DNA of 63,590 nucleotides from JAVSMW01 sp032027005 (GCA_032027005.1 JAVSMW010000014.1:76658-140247); one strand, 5' to 3'; positions 14,736-23,445 are shown, numbered from the stretch's first letter. Program-made: numbers and translations. The notes: generated by a model not told the origin, from the sequence alone.

Positions 14736-17372
14736 ATGAATTCCTATGTGCTTGGTTTTCCGGACATTGACAAAACAAAAACCATGGCTGCTGGGGGCAA
14801 AGGCGCGAACCTGGGGGAACTTGCCAGGATTGAAGGAATACACGTACCGGATGGCTTTTGTATCTCTACCGAAGCCTTTAAAAGAATGGTTGGGGGGGAG
14901 ACGTCGCCGATTAACGAATTACTTGATCAGTTATCCCTTCTTAAGGTGGAAGACCGGGATAAAATCAGTGAACTTAGCGGTGAGCTTCGTAGAGTCATCG
15001 AAGGGATAGTCATTACTGAAGACATCAATAAAGAAATCATCCGCTTCCTCTCCGGGCTTAATGAAAAGACTGCCTATGCAGTACGGTCCAGCGCAACTGC
15101 AGAGGATTTGCCGACGGCCTCCTTTGCCGGGCAGCAGGACACGTATTTGAATATTATCGGAAAGGAGGCAATCCTAAAGCATATCAGCAAGTGCTGGGCA
15201 TCGCTATTTACCGAGCGGGCAGTAACCTACCGCCTGCAAAACGGCTTCGATCACCGTAAAGTCCACCTGGCTGTGGTTGTTCAGAAGATGGTCTTCCCGC
15301 AGGCGGCAGGAATTTTGTTTACAGCCGATCCCGTAACGAGCAATAGGAAGGTGTTATCCATTGATGCCGGCTTCGGACTTGGTGAGGCCTTAGTCTCCGG
15401 CCTGGTTAATGCTGATATCTATAAAGTGCGTGACGGCAAGGTTATCGATAAGAAGATATCCACCAAGAAGCTGGCTACTTATGCCTTAAAAGACGGCGGT
15501 ACGCAAGAACAGGAGATTGCACCTGAGCGTCAGGATAGGCAAGCGCTGACGGATGAACAGATTCTACAACTTGAATCCATAGGCAGAAAGATTGAGAAAC
15601 GTTTCGGCTGCCCCCAGGACATCGAATGGTGTTTGGCTGATGATACATTTTATATTGTCCAGAGCAGGCCAATCACAACTTTATACCCCATCCCTGAAGC
15701 GAAGGATCAGGAAAATCATGTATATTTATCTGTCGGTCATAACCAAATGATGACTGACGCTATGAAACCATTGGGATTGTCTTTTTTCTTGTTAGTAACA
15801 CCTGCACCCATGCGTAAAGCCGGTGGAAGGTTGTTTGTTGATGTTGCTCATATGCTGGCTTCGCCTGACGGCAGAGAAACTTTATTAGCTAACTCCGGGC
15901 AATCCGATCCGCTCATAAAAGACGCACTCATGACCATAATTGAGCGGGATTTTATAAAATTGTTACCAAATGATAAAAAAGAACTGATTCCCATGAAAAG
16001 CAATAAAGTCATGTCATCAGCAGGGGCACAGACCCAAATCGAAAATGACCCGACAATCGTTTCTGATTTGATTATGAAAAATCAAACTTCGATAGAAGAA
16101 TTAAAACAAAGCATCCAAACAAAATCAGGTTCAGATTTATTTGATTTTATCATAGAAGATCTCCAGGAGTTAAAAAAGATTTTATTTGACCCACAAAGTT
16201 CGCAGGTGTATATGGCTGCTATAAATGCGTCATTATGGATTAACGAAAACATGAACAAGTGGTTAGGTGAAAAAAACGCAGCAGACACGCTTTCTCAATC
16301 AGTACCAAACAATATTACTTCGGAAATGGGTCTGGCGCTATTGGATGTCGCAGATGTGATTCGCCCTTATCCGGAAATAATTGATTATTTACAACATGTA
16401 AAAGATGATAACTTTTTGGATGAAGATGATAACTTTTTTGATGAATTGGTTAAGTTTGATGGTGGACAGGAAACACGAGACGCTATCTATGCATATCTTA
16501 ACAAATACGGAATGCGCTGTGCCGGGGAAATCGATATTACTAAAACTCGTTGGAGCGAAAAACCAACTATACTTGTCCCCATGATTCTCAGTAATATCAA
16601 AAACTTTGAGCCTAAGGCCGGCAAGCGGAAATTTGAGCAAGGGCGCGAGGCCGCTTTGCAAAAAGAACAAGAGTTATTAGATCGATTGCAGCAATTGCCG
16701 GATGCTGAACAAAAAGCCGAACAGACAAAACAAATGATCAGCCTAATCCGGAATTTCATCGGGTATCGCGAATATCCAAAATATGGCATGATTAATCGCT
16801 ACTTTGTTTATAAGCTGGCTTTGCTGAAAGAAGCCAAACGACTCGTGCAGGTGGGCGTTATTCAGGAAAAAGAAGATATATACTATCTCACTTTTGAAGA
16901 GCTTCGCGAAGTCGTACGCACAAATAAACTGGATTACCAAATTATCAGCCTGCGAAAAGATGATTACAAATTATATGAAAAATTGACTCCCCCGCGTGTT
17001 ATCACATCTGATGGTGAAATTATAACAGGTGAGTACAAACGGGAAAATCTCCCAGCCAATGCTATTGTTGGACTGCCAGTATCGATCGGAGTAATAGAGG
17101 GACGGGCACGGGTCATCTTAAACATGGAAGATGCTGATTTGGATGAAGGAGATATATTAGTCACCACTTTTACTGACCCGAGTTGGACACCATTGTTTGT
17201 ATCAATAAAAGGCCTGGTCACGGAGGTTGGTGGACTGATGACCCATGGAGCAGTTATTGCACGAGAATATGGCATACCGGCAGTTGTCGGAGTGGAAAAT
17301 GCTACCAAACTAATAAAGAATGGGCAGCGAATTCGCGTGCATGGAACAGAAGGGTATGTGGAAATCCTGTAG
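14736..17372 (+). CDS. rph: rifampicin phosphotransferase (PEP synthase-like)
   Basis: 878-residue dikinase with the layout of Rph: N-terminal ATP-grasp-like PPDK domain (GGKGANLGE, YAVRSSATAEDLPTASFAGQ near 112), a large middle region, and a C-terminal swivelling phosphohistidine domain (GGLMTHGAVIAREYG, the catalytic His near 830). The middle segment (TKSGSDLFDFIIEDLQELK, GMRCAGEIDITKTRW, YPKYGMINRY) is that of the antibiotic-binding domain in Listeria-type Rph and not of housekeeping PEP synthase, which lacks it. Predicted to phosphorylate and inactivate rifamycins. AGAGGAGG site, single-gene unit. Confidence 0.88.
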   Translation: MNSYVLGFPDIDKTKTMAAGGKGANLGELARIEGIHVPDGFCISTEAFKRMVGGETSPINELLDQLSLLKVEDRDKISELSGELRRVIEGIVITEDINKEIIRFLSGLNEKTAYAVRSSATAEDLPTASFAGQQDTYLNIIGKEAILKHISKCWASLFTERAVTYRLQNGFDHRKVHLAVVVQKMVFPQAAGILFTADPVTSNRKVLSIDAGFGLGEALVSGLVNADIYKVRDGKVIDKKISTKKLATYALKDGGTQEQEIAPERQDRQALTDEQILQLESIGRKIEKRFGCPQDIEWCLADDTFYIVQSRPITTLYPIPEAKDQENHVYLSVGHNQMMTDAMKPLGLSFFLLVTPAPMRKAGGRLFVDVAHMLASPDGRETLLANSGQSDPLIKDALMTIIERDFIKLLPNDKKELIPMKSNKVMSSAGAQTQIENDPTIVSDLIMKNQTSIEELKQSIQTKSGSDLFDFIIEDLQELKKILFDPQSSQVYMAAINASLWINENMNKWLGEKNAADTLSQSVPNNITSEMGLALLDVADVIRPYPEIIDYLQHVKDDNFLDEDDNFFDELVKFDGGQETRDAIYAYLNKYGMRCAGEIDITKTRWSEKPTILVPMILSNIKNFEPKAGKRKFEQGREAALQKEQELLDRLQQLPDAEQKAEQTKQMISLIRNFIGYREYPKYGMINRYFVYKLALLKEAKRLVQVGVIQEKEDIYYLTFEELREVVRTNKLDYQIISLRKDDYKLYEKLTPPRVITSDGEIITGEYKRENLPANAIVGLPVSIGVIEGRARVILNMEDADLDEGDILVTTFTDPSWTPLFVSIKGLVTEVGGLMTHGAVIAREYGIPAVVGVENATKLIKNGQRIRVHGTEGYVEIL

Positions 17373-17396
17373 TGGGGAAGATGTTATCTTCCTTCT

Positions 17397-17430
17397 GAGG
17401 AATTAAATCAAACTGGGGAATTAAATCAAA
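17397..17430 (+). repeat. 16-bp direct repeat after rph
   Basis: GAGGAATTAAATCAAA and GGGGAATTAAATCAAA in near tandem just after the stop codon. Confidence 0.6.
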
Positions 17431-17446
17431 GATGAAATCTAGGAAG

Positions 17447-17468
17447 GCGGCCCAATCTGGGCCGCTTT
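17447..17468 (+). terminator. terminator of rph
   Basis: GCGGCCC-AATCT-GGGCCGC stem followed by TTT, 75 bases after the stop. The complement may also serve no gene, since the next gene converges at 17531. Confidence 0.6.
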
Positions 17469-17530
17469 GCACAACACTAATTTACCATAATTATATTATG
17501 TCAACTTAAATGGGTGATCATTTTTGTAAT

Positions 17531-18964
17531 TTAAACCGGGCTGTCTGGTTTTGATGGAACCGCAACAGGCTTCAAAGGTTCAAGGAATAACTTACGCTCT
17601 AAGCTGTATCCGCTCTGCTGATTGGAAATACGGATAGTATCCGTATATTTGAGCCTGAGTCCATCTGCCGACCGGTTAAAATGCAAGAGGACAAATGTAT
17701 AAGGAACCTCATTTGCTGTCTCTAAGCCGCCGATTCCCGCTGCGCCGGATGTACCGGCATTAATGAAGACAGAATTCGGCTTGGTCTTAATCTCATATTT
17801 ATGCATATGCCCAGTTAAAACAACAGGAATCTGTCCCCAAAACTTGCCGGCTATCTTGGGGTTGTGGGCTACCACAATATCAGGCCTGACATCAGCAGCT
17901 TCGATTATTTCTTTTAGCCTGCCGGTAAATGCATTAATTTCACTCTGCACCGGGGCCTTTGTCTCATTCCGAAGTGACGCGGGATCACCGATACCGGCGA
18001 TATTCACGCCATCAATTTTTTTTATGCCCGCCTCGAGAACTGTGACATTAGGAATCTCTTGCAAGCCCTTAATCATAGAAGGAGTTTCATGATTGCCTGG
18101 AGTAATTATATAAGGTACTTGCAGGCTTTTTATCTTACCAACTAAGGCTGATTCCAAGGGTGTGCCAAAATCGGAAATGTCCCCGGAATCTATCACCAGG
18201 TTTATTCCGAAGGTTTTTACAACCTGGTCAATGAATTCAAAAGCAACCGGATTGTTATGGATATCCGAAACATGAAGTATTTTTATCTCCCCATCTCCCG
18301 GATCCATAGCCTGCAGGCTGCTAACCCGATGGAAAAGGCCATTAAGGTTGTCGGCGATACTCCGCATCTGGACTCCCAGAGTATTCACAGTATAATAACT
18401 GTCCTGGGCCAATTTTATCATCCATGGCGCAGCCTTAATTATCCCATCGTACTCCGGGTTCTGGAATTTCTGAATTTCAAATGTTTTGTAGGTACCAAAG
18501 AGCAAAACGGAAGCCGTGACAAGACCAATTAACCCTCCCAGAAGCACTTCTTTCCAACTGCGTCTCTGGAGAATAATCATGCCAAATAGCCCCCCTCCAA
18601 AACCGAGGCCCATGGTAAGAACAACCAGCCTTCTAACTGCCCCAAGTATGGCGGCCTTGGCCTCATTAACCATTGTGTCCTGTTCAGCTACGCCAGACAA
18701 TATGTTTTCCACGCGGTCAGGATCAATATTTTCCAGTGAAATAGTCACACTTAACGGTGTTTTATGGGTCTGGGCACGAACTTCACCCACAGGCGTCACC
18801 CTAAGTGTAGTAAAGCCGGTGTATGATGAGCGGACAGATAAATTGGCCTGCAGAGCCTGTAGGTTAAAATCTACCTTGGCGAAAAGGTTAACAAAAATAA
18901 GTACTCCCATAATTGCAAATAGAGGAATCAAAAAATACACTGCATATTTCCTTATTAGGCTCAT
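17531..18964 (-). CDS. membrane-anchored metallophosphoesterase
   Basis: 477 residues. One N-terminal membrane span, a periplasm-side region, a second hydrophobic hairpin (about 110-165, with GLGFGGGLFGMIIL), then a calcineurin-like phosphoesterase domain with all metal motifs: HVSDIHNN (about 232), DSGDISD, TPGNHE and TGHMHKYE. The substrate is unknown. It ends facing rph. A 24-bp repeat shared with the EamA gene lies about 80-100 bases upstream of its start. GGAGGTGG precedes the ATG. Confidence 0.85.
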   Translation of the reverse strand: MSLIRKYAVYFLIPLFAIMGVLIFVNLFAKVDFNLQALQANLSVRSSYTGFTTLRVTPVGEVRAQTHKTPLSVTISLENIDPDRVENILSGVAEQDTMVNEAKAAILGAVRRLVVLTMGLGFGGGLFGMIILQRRSWKEVLLGGLIGLVTASVLLFGTYKTFEIQKFQNPEYDGIIKAAPWMIKLAQDSYYTVNTLGVQMRSIADNLNGLFHRVSSLQAMDPGDGEIKILHVSDIHNNPVAFEFIDQVVKTFGINLVIDSGDISDFGTPLESALVGKIKSLQVPYIITPGNHETPSMIKGLQEIPNVTVLEAGIKKIDGVNIAGIGDPASLRNETKAPVQSEINAFTGRLKEIIEAADVRPDIVVAHNPKIAGKFWGQIPVVLTGHMHKYEIKTKPNSVFINAGTSGAAGIGGLETANEVPYTFVLLHFNRSADGLRLKYTDTIRISNQQSGYSLERKLFLEPLKPVAVPSKPDSPV

Positions 18965-19042
18965 CCGTCCACCTCCATTGAAACTTTTGCAAATCTCTGC
19001 GCCTATATTTCACGGTAGCAATGGGGGCACTCTGCAGGTAAC

Positions 19043-19066
19043 AAACACCTTAGCCAAAATTTAGAG
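19043..19066. repeat. 24-bp dispersed repeat, copy 2
   Basis: Identical to 8687-8710 and in the same orientation upstream of a leftward gene. Confidence 0.7.
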
Positions 19067-19193
19067 ACACCTTACAAGTCAAAATAAAGGCCTGTTATTT
19101 ATGCCAATTTTGGTACATAATATGAGGCACATAATATGAATGGATATAAAAAGGCCCTCAATGGTCAAAATTCACATATAGGTGGTGATAGCA

Positions 19194-19464
19194 TTGTCAA
19201 CAGATCACACAATACGGAAAAACATCAAACCCGGATCATTGGTAGCCATTGTTGAAAAACAAAACCAGCGATCCGGGTTAATTACGAACGGACAAGTTAA
19301 GGATATATTGACGAACAGCCAGATTCATCCCAGGGGCATCAAAGTAAGGCTGACCACCGGCCAGGTTGGCCCAGATTCATCCCAGGGGCATCAAAGTAAG
19401 GCTGACCACCGGCCAGGTTGGCCGAGTGCAAAAAATACTCAGTGAGGGTTCAACAGATATTTAA
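19194..19464 (+). pseudogene. ywbE: ywbE (DUF2196) disrupted by a 52-bp tandem duplication
   Basis: The first 55 residues match the YwbE family (NIKPGSLVAIVEKQNQRSG, GQVKDILTNS, HPRGIKVRL.TGQVG). In this family GQVG is followed directly by RVQ.IL. Here a 52-base segment (19319-19370) is repeated perfectly at 19371-19422; since 52 is not a multiple of 3, the second copy is read in another frame and the protein ends early at 19443-19445. Deleting one copy restores GQVGRVQKILSEGSTDI with a stop at 19462-19464. TTG 19194 is the best start (GGTGGTGA site). Either a recent null mutation or a reversible one. Confidence 0.88.
19319..19422. repeat. perfect 52-bp tandem duplication
   Basis: Two identical adjacent units, 19319-19370 and 19371-19422, inside ywbE. 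Confidence 0.97.
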
Positions 19465-19545
19465 ACCATAATCTTTCCCTCTGCTAGTTTACATAATTAT
19501 TATTATAGGAAGTTATATCTATTTAGCCTTTTAGCTAAAAAAAAA

Positions 19546-19563
19546 TAGAGATGTTAACCTCTA
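19546..19563 (-). terminator. terminator of the small Cys-rich gene
   Basis: TAGAG/CTCTA stem whose T-run on the minus strand is nine T's (plus-strand A's 19536-19545). The hairpin overlaps the last codons of the gene. Confidence 0.55.
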
Positions 19564-19799
19564 GTTTTTTTGTAGTCTCTAATTTTCTCATCATTTAACT
19601 TAAATTTTAAATTAAATTTTCTCTTTAATTCTTCAGTCACAATAATATCATCAATTTCAATTACCTTGTAAGCTGCTTCATCATCAATACACTTAGCACA
19701 GTTATCACATGACTTACCAGGGCTAATATCACAGAAATAACACTCGCAACAATTATCACATATTTTATTATCTTCTAACATGCACATCTTTTTTGTCAT
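19554..19799 (-). CDS. small cysteine-rich conserved protein
   Basis: About 81 residues. The N-terminal half has repeated Cys pairs (KICDNCCECYFCDI, KSCDNCAKCIDD) of a rubredoxin- or zinc-knuckle-like kind seen in short conserved proteins of clostridia; the C-terminal half is acidic/basic helix (EELKRKFNLKFKLNDEK). No function is known. I choose ATG 19797-19799; an upstream in-frame ATG at 19811 has no room for a binding site. An outward promoter in the 97-bp repeat about 220 bases upstream points toward it. Confidence 0.65.
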   Translation of the reverse strand: MTKKMCMLEDNKICDNCCECYFCDISPGKSCDNCAKCIDDEAAYKVIEIDDIIVTEELKRKFNLKFKLNDEKIRDYKKTRG

Positions 19800-20029
19800 C
19801 CGGCCGCACATCCCTCTATCGATTTATAAGTTTATGGGGGGGACATACATTCTAGTTAGCTTTCAAGATAACAGTGAAAAGCAGGGCTACTAAAAACGTT
19901 AAGTTGGCATAGGCCTAAATATGTCCCTCGGTCCTAAGTGGTAAGCACTTCAATAATATTATGTCTGCTTTGGACTAATTCTCAAGGGAATTTGCCTCAA
20001 TCCACTTTTGTGTAATATTTAATTTTATG
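19800..20029. other. intergenic region without recognised genes
   Basis: AT-rich, with a small hairpin AAGTG-GTAA-GCACTT near 19937. No coding frame of substance. Confidence 0.4.
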
Positions 20030-20126
20030 TCATAATTATAGTCATTCCTTTCGCTTCGCTCAAGGCACAAAACGTAATGAAATACGTTGGCATTGAGCGA
20101 ATTTTTTATTATTCTAAACTCCTAGG
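20030..20126. repeat. 97-bp hairpin repeat, copy 1
   Basis: Identical over 97 bases to 63494-63590. Contains a long imperfect hairpin (TTCGCTCAA...AACGTA / TACGTT...TTGAGCGAA). It ends at CCTAGG, 2 bases before an ambiguous base, and the other copy ends at exactly the same point at the window end, so it is probably the terminal part of a larger multi-copy element. Confidence 0.9.
20035..20063 (-). promoter_or_regulatory. outward sigma-A-like promoter inside the 97-bp repeat
   Basis: On the minus strand: TTGAGC (20058-20063), 17-base spacer, TATAAT (20035-20040). The same promoter exists in the other copy at 63499-63527. Confidence 0.6.
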
Positions 20127-20127
20127 G

Positions 20128-20128
20128 N
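20128..20128. other. ambiguous base / probable assembly join
   Basis: A single N directly after the repeat. Sequence order across this point is not secure. Confidence 0.85.
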
Positions 20129-20404
20129 GTTCTTGTAAATCCATATTTTTTTGGTCATCAACCGATGGCTTGCTTTGCTCTGCCACTTTACTTTGCTGGT
20201 ACCTCTAACTCATTATTTCAGACTTTTAACCTACTATTAATCCCTACGCATTAATAATCTCTTGAATTGGAATATCTGGTCTGCAATTGGTTCTCAGCAA
20301 GGTTAAACGGTTTACGAGCTTTTCAACAACATGGTGGTTTTTCCGGGTAACCGGTGAATCCCTCATTGAGCGCTGTTCTAGCTGCTTCAGCGTCCACTGC
20401 CGGG
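20129..20404. other. unassigned segment downstream of fumarase, possible mobile-element remnant
   Basis: On the minus strand a frame from about 20400 to 20246 stays open for some 50 codons and ends ...NRLTLLRTNCRPDIPIQEIINA; I do not recognise it. The segment lies between the fumarase beta stop and the assembly gap next to the repeat, so it could be the edge of an insertion element or a decayed gene. Confidence 0.3.
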
Positions 20405-20971
20405 CTATTTTGAACTTCCACTCTGCAAGTAATTCTGCACACCCATTTTATATAAATCATTGCCATATGTATCATTTACCACAACAACAGGAAACTCCTC
20501 CACTTCCAGTTCAAAAATCGCTTCCGGTCCTAATTCCGGGAAGGCCACAACCCTGGCTTTTTTTATCTTTTGGGATAAGAGAGCCGCAGCACCTCCCACT
20601 GCTGCAAAATAAACTGCTTTGTATTTGACCAGTCCTTCCTGTACAGCCCCTGAGCGGACACCCTTCCCTATAACGCCCTTTAAGCCCTCTGCCAGCAGCG
20701 GTATGGTGTAACTGTCCATTCTGCCGCTTGTGGTTGGACCGGCCGGACCGATGACATAACCAGGCTTGGCAGGAGCAGGGCCGGCATAATAAATAAGTTG
20801 TCCTTTTATGTCAATAGGTAAAGGCTGTCCGCTGGATAAGAGTTCAACCAGTTTTTTATGGGCGGCATCCCTGGCCGTAAAAATCTTTCCTGTGACTTTT
20901 GCTCTATCACCACTTTTCAGTTCCACTACAGCTTTATCATCAAGAGGCGTATTTAGCGTATATTCTGTCAT
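20405..20971 (-). CDS. fumarate hydratase, beta (C-terminal) subunit, class I Fe-S type
   Basis: 188 residues, the size of the separate C-terminal half of class I fumarases. Motifs IYYAGPAPAKPGYVIGPAGPTT and the ending VVVNDTYGNDLY are characteristic. With the alpha subunit it interconverts fumarate and malate using a [4Fe-4S] cluster. It follows alpha by 14 bases. In propionate-oxidising Pelotomaculum this pair (mmcBC) begins the methylmalonyl-CoA operon after a PAS regulator; here nothing of that operon follows, only the repeat/gap region. Confidence 0.92.
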   Translation of the reverse strand: MTEYTLNTPLDDKAVVELKSGDRAKVTGKIFTARDAAHKKLVELLSSGQPLPIDIKGQLIYYAGPAPAKPGYVIGPAGPTTSGRMDSYTIPLLAEGLKGVIGKGVRSGAVQEGLVKYKAVYFAAVGGAAALLSQKIKKARVVAFPELGPEAIFELEVEEFPVVVVNDTYGNDLYKMGVQNYLQSGSSK

Positions 20972-20985
20972 TTCAGCACCTCCGG

Positions 20986-21837
20986 TTATATTACAACAAC
21001 TTTATGCCTATAAGCGTGACATCCTATATTCACGGCAACTGGCAGACTCGCAATATGTGTCGGATATTTCTCAACATGTACGGCCAGTGCAGTATTGTAT
21101 CCGCCAAACCCCTGTGGTCCTATGCCCAGTTTATTAATTGAGTCCAGTAATTCCTGCTCCAACCGGGCCGCAGCCGGGTCAGCACTTTTCTCACCAAGGT
21201 TTCTGGTTAAAGCATGCTTTGCCATTAGGGCCGCCTTTTCCATAGTCCCTCCTATGCCCACCCCCACCACGATCGGAGGGCACGGATTAGGCCCGGCATT
21301 TTTGACTGTTTCAATGATAAAGCTTTTGACCCCTTCTTCACCCTCAGCAGGTTTTAGCATTTTGAGGGCACTCATATTTTCACTGCCCCCGCCTTTAGGA
21401 GCAACTATAATCTTAACCTTATCTCCCGGCACAATATCATAATGTATAATAGCAGGGGTATTGTCCCCGGTATTGACACGATCTAAAGGGTCTCCAACCA
21501 TTGATTTCCTGAGAAAACCCTTGGTATACCCTTCACAAACACCTTCATTAACAGCCTGATCTAATTCTCCGCCGATAAATTGTACTCCCTGGCCTATTTC
21601 CATGAACACTATCGCAAATCCCGTATCCTGACACATCGGGATTTCTTCATTTTTGGCAATCTCTGCGTTTTGCAAAAGCTGTTCTAAAATTTCCCGTGCT
21701 ACCGGCGTCTTTTCGTTCAACACAGCTTCGTGTAATTTATTGGTAACATCATCTCCAAGGTAACAATTAGCCTGAATACAAAGTTCACTTACCGCTTTTT
21801 TGATAATGGCAACATCAATTTCGCGAATAGTTATCAC
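20986..21837 (-). CDS. fumarate hydratase, alpha (N-terminal) subunit, class I Fe-S type
   Basis: 283 residues with the cluster-binding cysteines spread in CQDTGFAIVF (about 63), NPCPPIVVGVGIGGTMEKAA (about 190) and VNIGCHAYRH near the end. Also GDNTPAIIHYDIVPGD. ATG with GGGGAG site. It is the first gene of the leftward pair and lies downstream of a frameshifted PAS/Fis regulator. Tartrate dehydratase alpha is the main alternative in this family. Confidence 0.92.
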   Translation of the reverse strand: MITIREIDVAIIKKAVSELCIQANCYLGDDVTNKLHEAVLNEKTPVAREILEQLLQNAEIAKNEEIPMCQDTGFAIVFMEIGQGVQFIGGELDQAVNEGVCEGYTKGFLRKSMVGDPLDRVNTGDNTPAIIHYDIVPGDKVKIIVAPKGGGSENMSALKMLKPAEGEEGVKSFIIETVKNAGPNPCPPIVVGVGIGGTMEKAALMAKHALTRNLGEKSADPAAARLEQELLDSINKLGIGPQGFGGYNTALAVHVEKYPTHIASLPVAVNIGCHAYRHKVVVI

Positions 21838-21945
21838 TCCCCTGCCCTTAATAGAAGAGCCAATTTTACATAAGATTTCTAACCTTTAATATTATAACAT
21901 GTTTCTGCCTAAATTGAAAAACCACGTCTAGCGTCGTCACTCTTA

Positions 21946-21990
21946 GGGGCAAGGTCCTTAACGTACATTGAGTACGTACGGCCTTGCCCC
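21946..21990. repeat. hairpin between the regulator remnant and fumarase
   Basis: GGGGCAAGG (21946-21954) pairs with CCTTGCCCC (21982-21990), with an inner ACGTAC/GTACGT pairing. No T-run on either side; it may mark the fumarase leader or be an end of a small repeat. Confidence 0.6.
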
Positions 21991-22071
21991 ATCGGAGTTC
22001 CGCTTTATCCATGATTTTGAACAGGCTTATTGAAAAAAATCTTTCTCTCCACTTTTAAAATATATATCGCC

Positions 22072-22981
22072 TTAATTAATTTGGTATTTTTTTAGTTTAT
22101 TGTAAAGTGTCGCCAAAGAAATGTTGAGGGCTTTAGCGGCTTTCTTTTTTCCTTCTACTGAAGAACCATACCTTGATAAGGCCTGTTTTAAAAGTATTTG
22201 TTCCATCTTATTTATCGGCATGACCTCTAACATGCTGCATTCCGATGAACCGTCTATTTGTCCAAGTTTGTCGTAGAGACTCTCAATAATTGAGTTAGTT
22301 AGACCTTTGAAGTTCTTCCATTAATTTAACTATATCCGCTTGTAATTTGAATACCCCGATCACACCTAATACTTCGTTCCGAACCATAATTGGGGTAACA
22401 TAGCAGCTAAATTCGCGGTTGCTGCTGCCCAAACAATATTTTTCACCATTAATCTTCTTGCCGGTGGTCAAAAATCTGGCTAAAGGACTTTCAACAAAGA
22501 AATCCAGTACGTTCCTACTCATCAACTCTAAGGCAGTAAACCCGGAAACCCTTTCAAAGGCCTTATTAACAAAGGTAATAATTCCATCCTTATCAATTAT
22601 CTGCACGGCATCGTCTAAATAACCCATGATTGAACTAAGCTCAGCCTCAGCTTTTTCTTTTTTATTTCCCAAGGCCATAAGCAAATCGAGGCTTGAGGCT
22701 TCAATAACCTGAATTTGGGGGCTTTTTAACTGGTGGATTTGCAGGGCAATTTGCGGGTCCTTGGTAGTTTCAACTACAACATCTAAATTGTCCAGTGACA
22801 TAATATTCTCTAATGACTGGGAGACCGCGGTTCCGTCTAGAGCTGCATCATCAGTGCTCCAACCCTGTCCTGTTACATCGGCAATACCAGCAATTTCTAC
22901 ATTAGTTTTCTTGCGAAAACAATAATACAGGGCCTTCCCTTCACTTCCAGCACCAATTATAGCCATTTTTATCTTTTTCAT
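22072..22981 (-). pseudogene. PAS/Fis-type regulator upstream of fumarase, frameshifted
   Basis: The intact first part (228 residues, 22295-22981) has an NAD-binding-like fold (MAIIGAGSEGKALYYCF) and a PAS domain (about 115-225), ending MEELQRSN-stop. In the next frame the sequence continues without stop to 22072 and ends in a clear Fis-type HTH (QALSRYGSSVEGKKKAAKAL, then NISLATLYNKLKKY). The break is a 4-base tandem duplication, CTAACTAACT at about 22292-22301; removing one copy joins EELQRSN directly to SIIESLYDKLG. There is no AAA+ domain. Probable regulator of the fumarase pair, now lacking its DNA-binding domain unless frameshifting occurs. Confidence 0.85.
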
Positions 22982-23107
22982 CTCAGTCCTCCAGCCACTT
23001 CGGGAAAAATCTTAGTAGATATAATATATGACAAATATTATATTTCTCCTTCGTGCAGAGGAAAAAAATACTAGTTTTTTGAATAACCTATTAATTTGAT
23101 GATTTAA

Positions 23108-23404
23108 CTAAAAATCTGAAGGTATTTTTAATTTTTGCCCTGGATAAATGTCAGACTTCCCAAGATCATTAAATTTCATGATCTCGTAAATAACCTTTTG
23201 AACATTTTCTCCCTTACCGTAATATTTGGAAATAGTCCAAAGGGTATCTCCTTTACAAACGATGATCTCATTAAAAGAATCTTTTGTTAAACCACTGGCA
23301 TTTGATTTAACTGTAAAAATCATGACTACCATTAATATAAGGGTGATGCTTATAACTCTCAAAAACCTGCGATAATTTAGAGTCTTTTTTCTTACTTTTC
23401 TCAT
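23108..23404 (-). CDS. yneA: YneA-like SOS cell-division suppressor (LysM)
   Basis: 98 residues: short basic N-terminus, one membrane span (VISITLILMVVMIFTV) and a C-terminal LysM domain (VCKGDTLWTISKYYG ... YPGQKLKIPS). Size, architecture and divergent position next to lexA match YneA, which halts septation during DNA damage. I start at ATG 23402-23404 because GGAGG at 23414-23418 is 9 bases away; an in-frame TTG at 23413 touches that site. Three SOS boxes lie between it and lexA. Confidence 0.85.
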   Translation of the reverse strand: MRKVRKKTLNYRRFLRVISITLILMVVMIFTVKSNASGLTKDSFNEIIVCKGDTLWTISKYYGKGENVQKVIYEIMKFNDLGKSDIYPGQKLKIPSDF

Positions 23405-23417
23405 ACCAACCAACCTC

Positions 23418-23431
23418 CGAACATCTGTTTG
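23418..23431. promoter_or_regulatory. LexA operator (SOS box) 1
   Basis: CGAACATCTGTTTG, matching CGAAC-N4-GTTYG, next to the yneA ribosome binding site. Confidence 0.85.
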
Positions 23432-23445
23432 GTTTTAATATACCA

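Noticed and set aside
14736..17372. Housekeeping phosphoenolpyruvate synthase
   Set aside because: The middle domain and the full-length match to Rph-type proteins speak against PEP synthase.
20287..20628. Plus-strand frame of 113 codons
   Set aside because: Mostly antisense to the fumarase beta gene, with unlikely composition (many H, Q, F, S).
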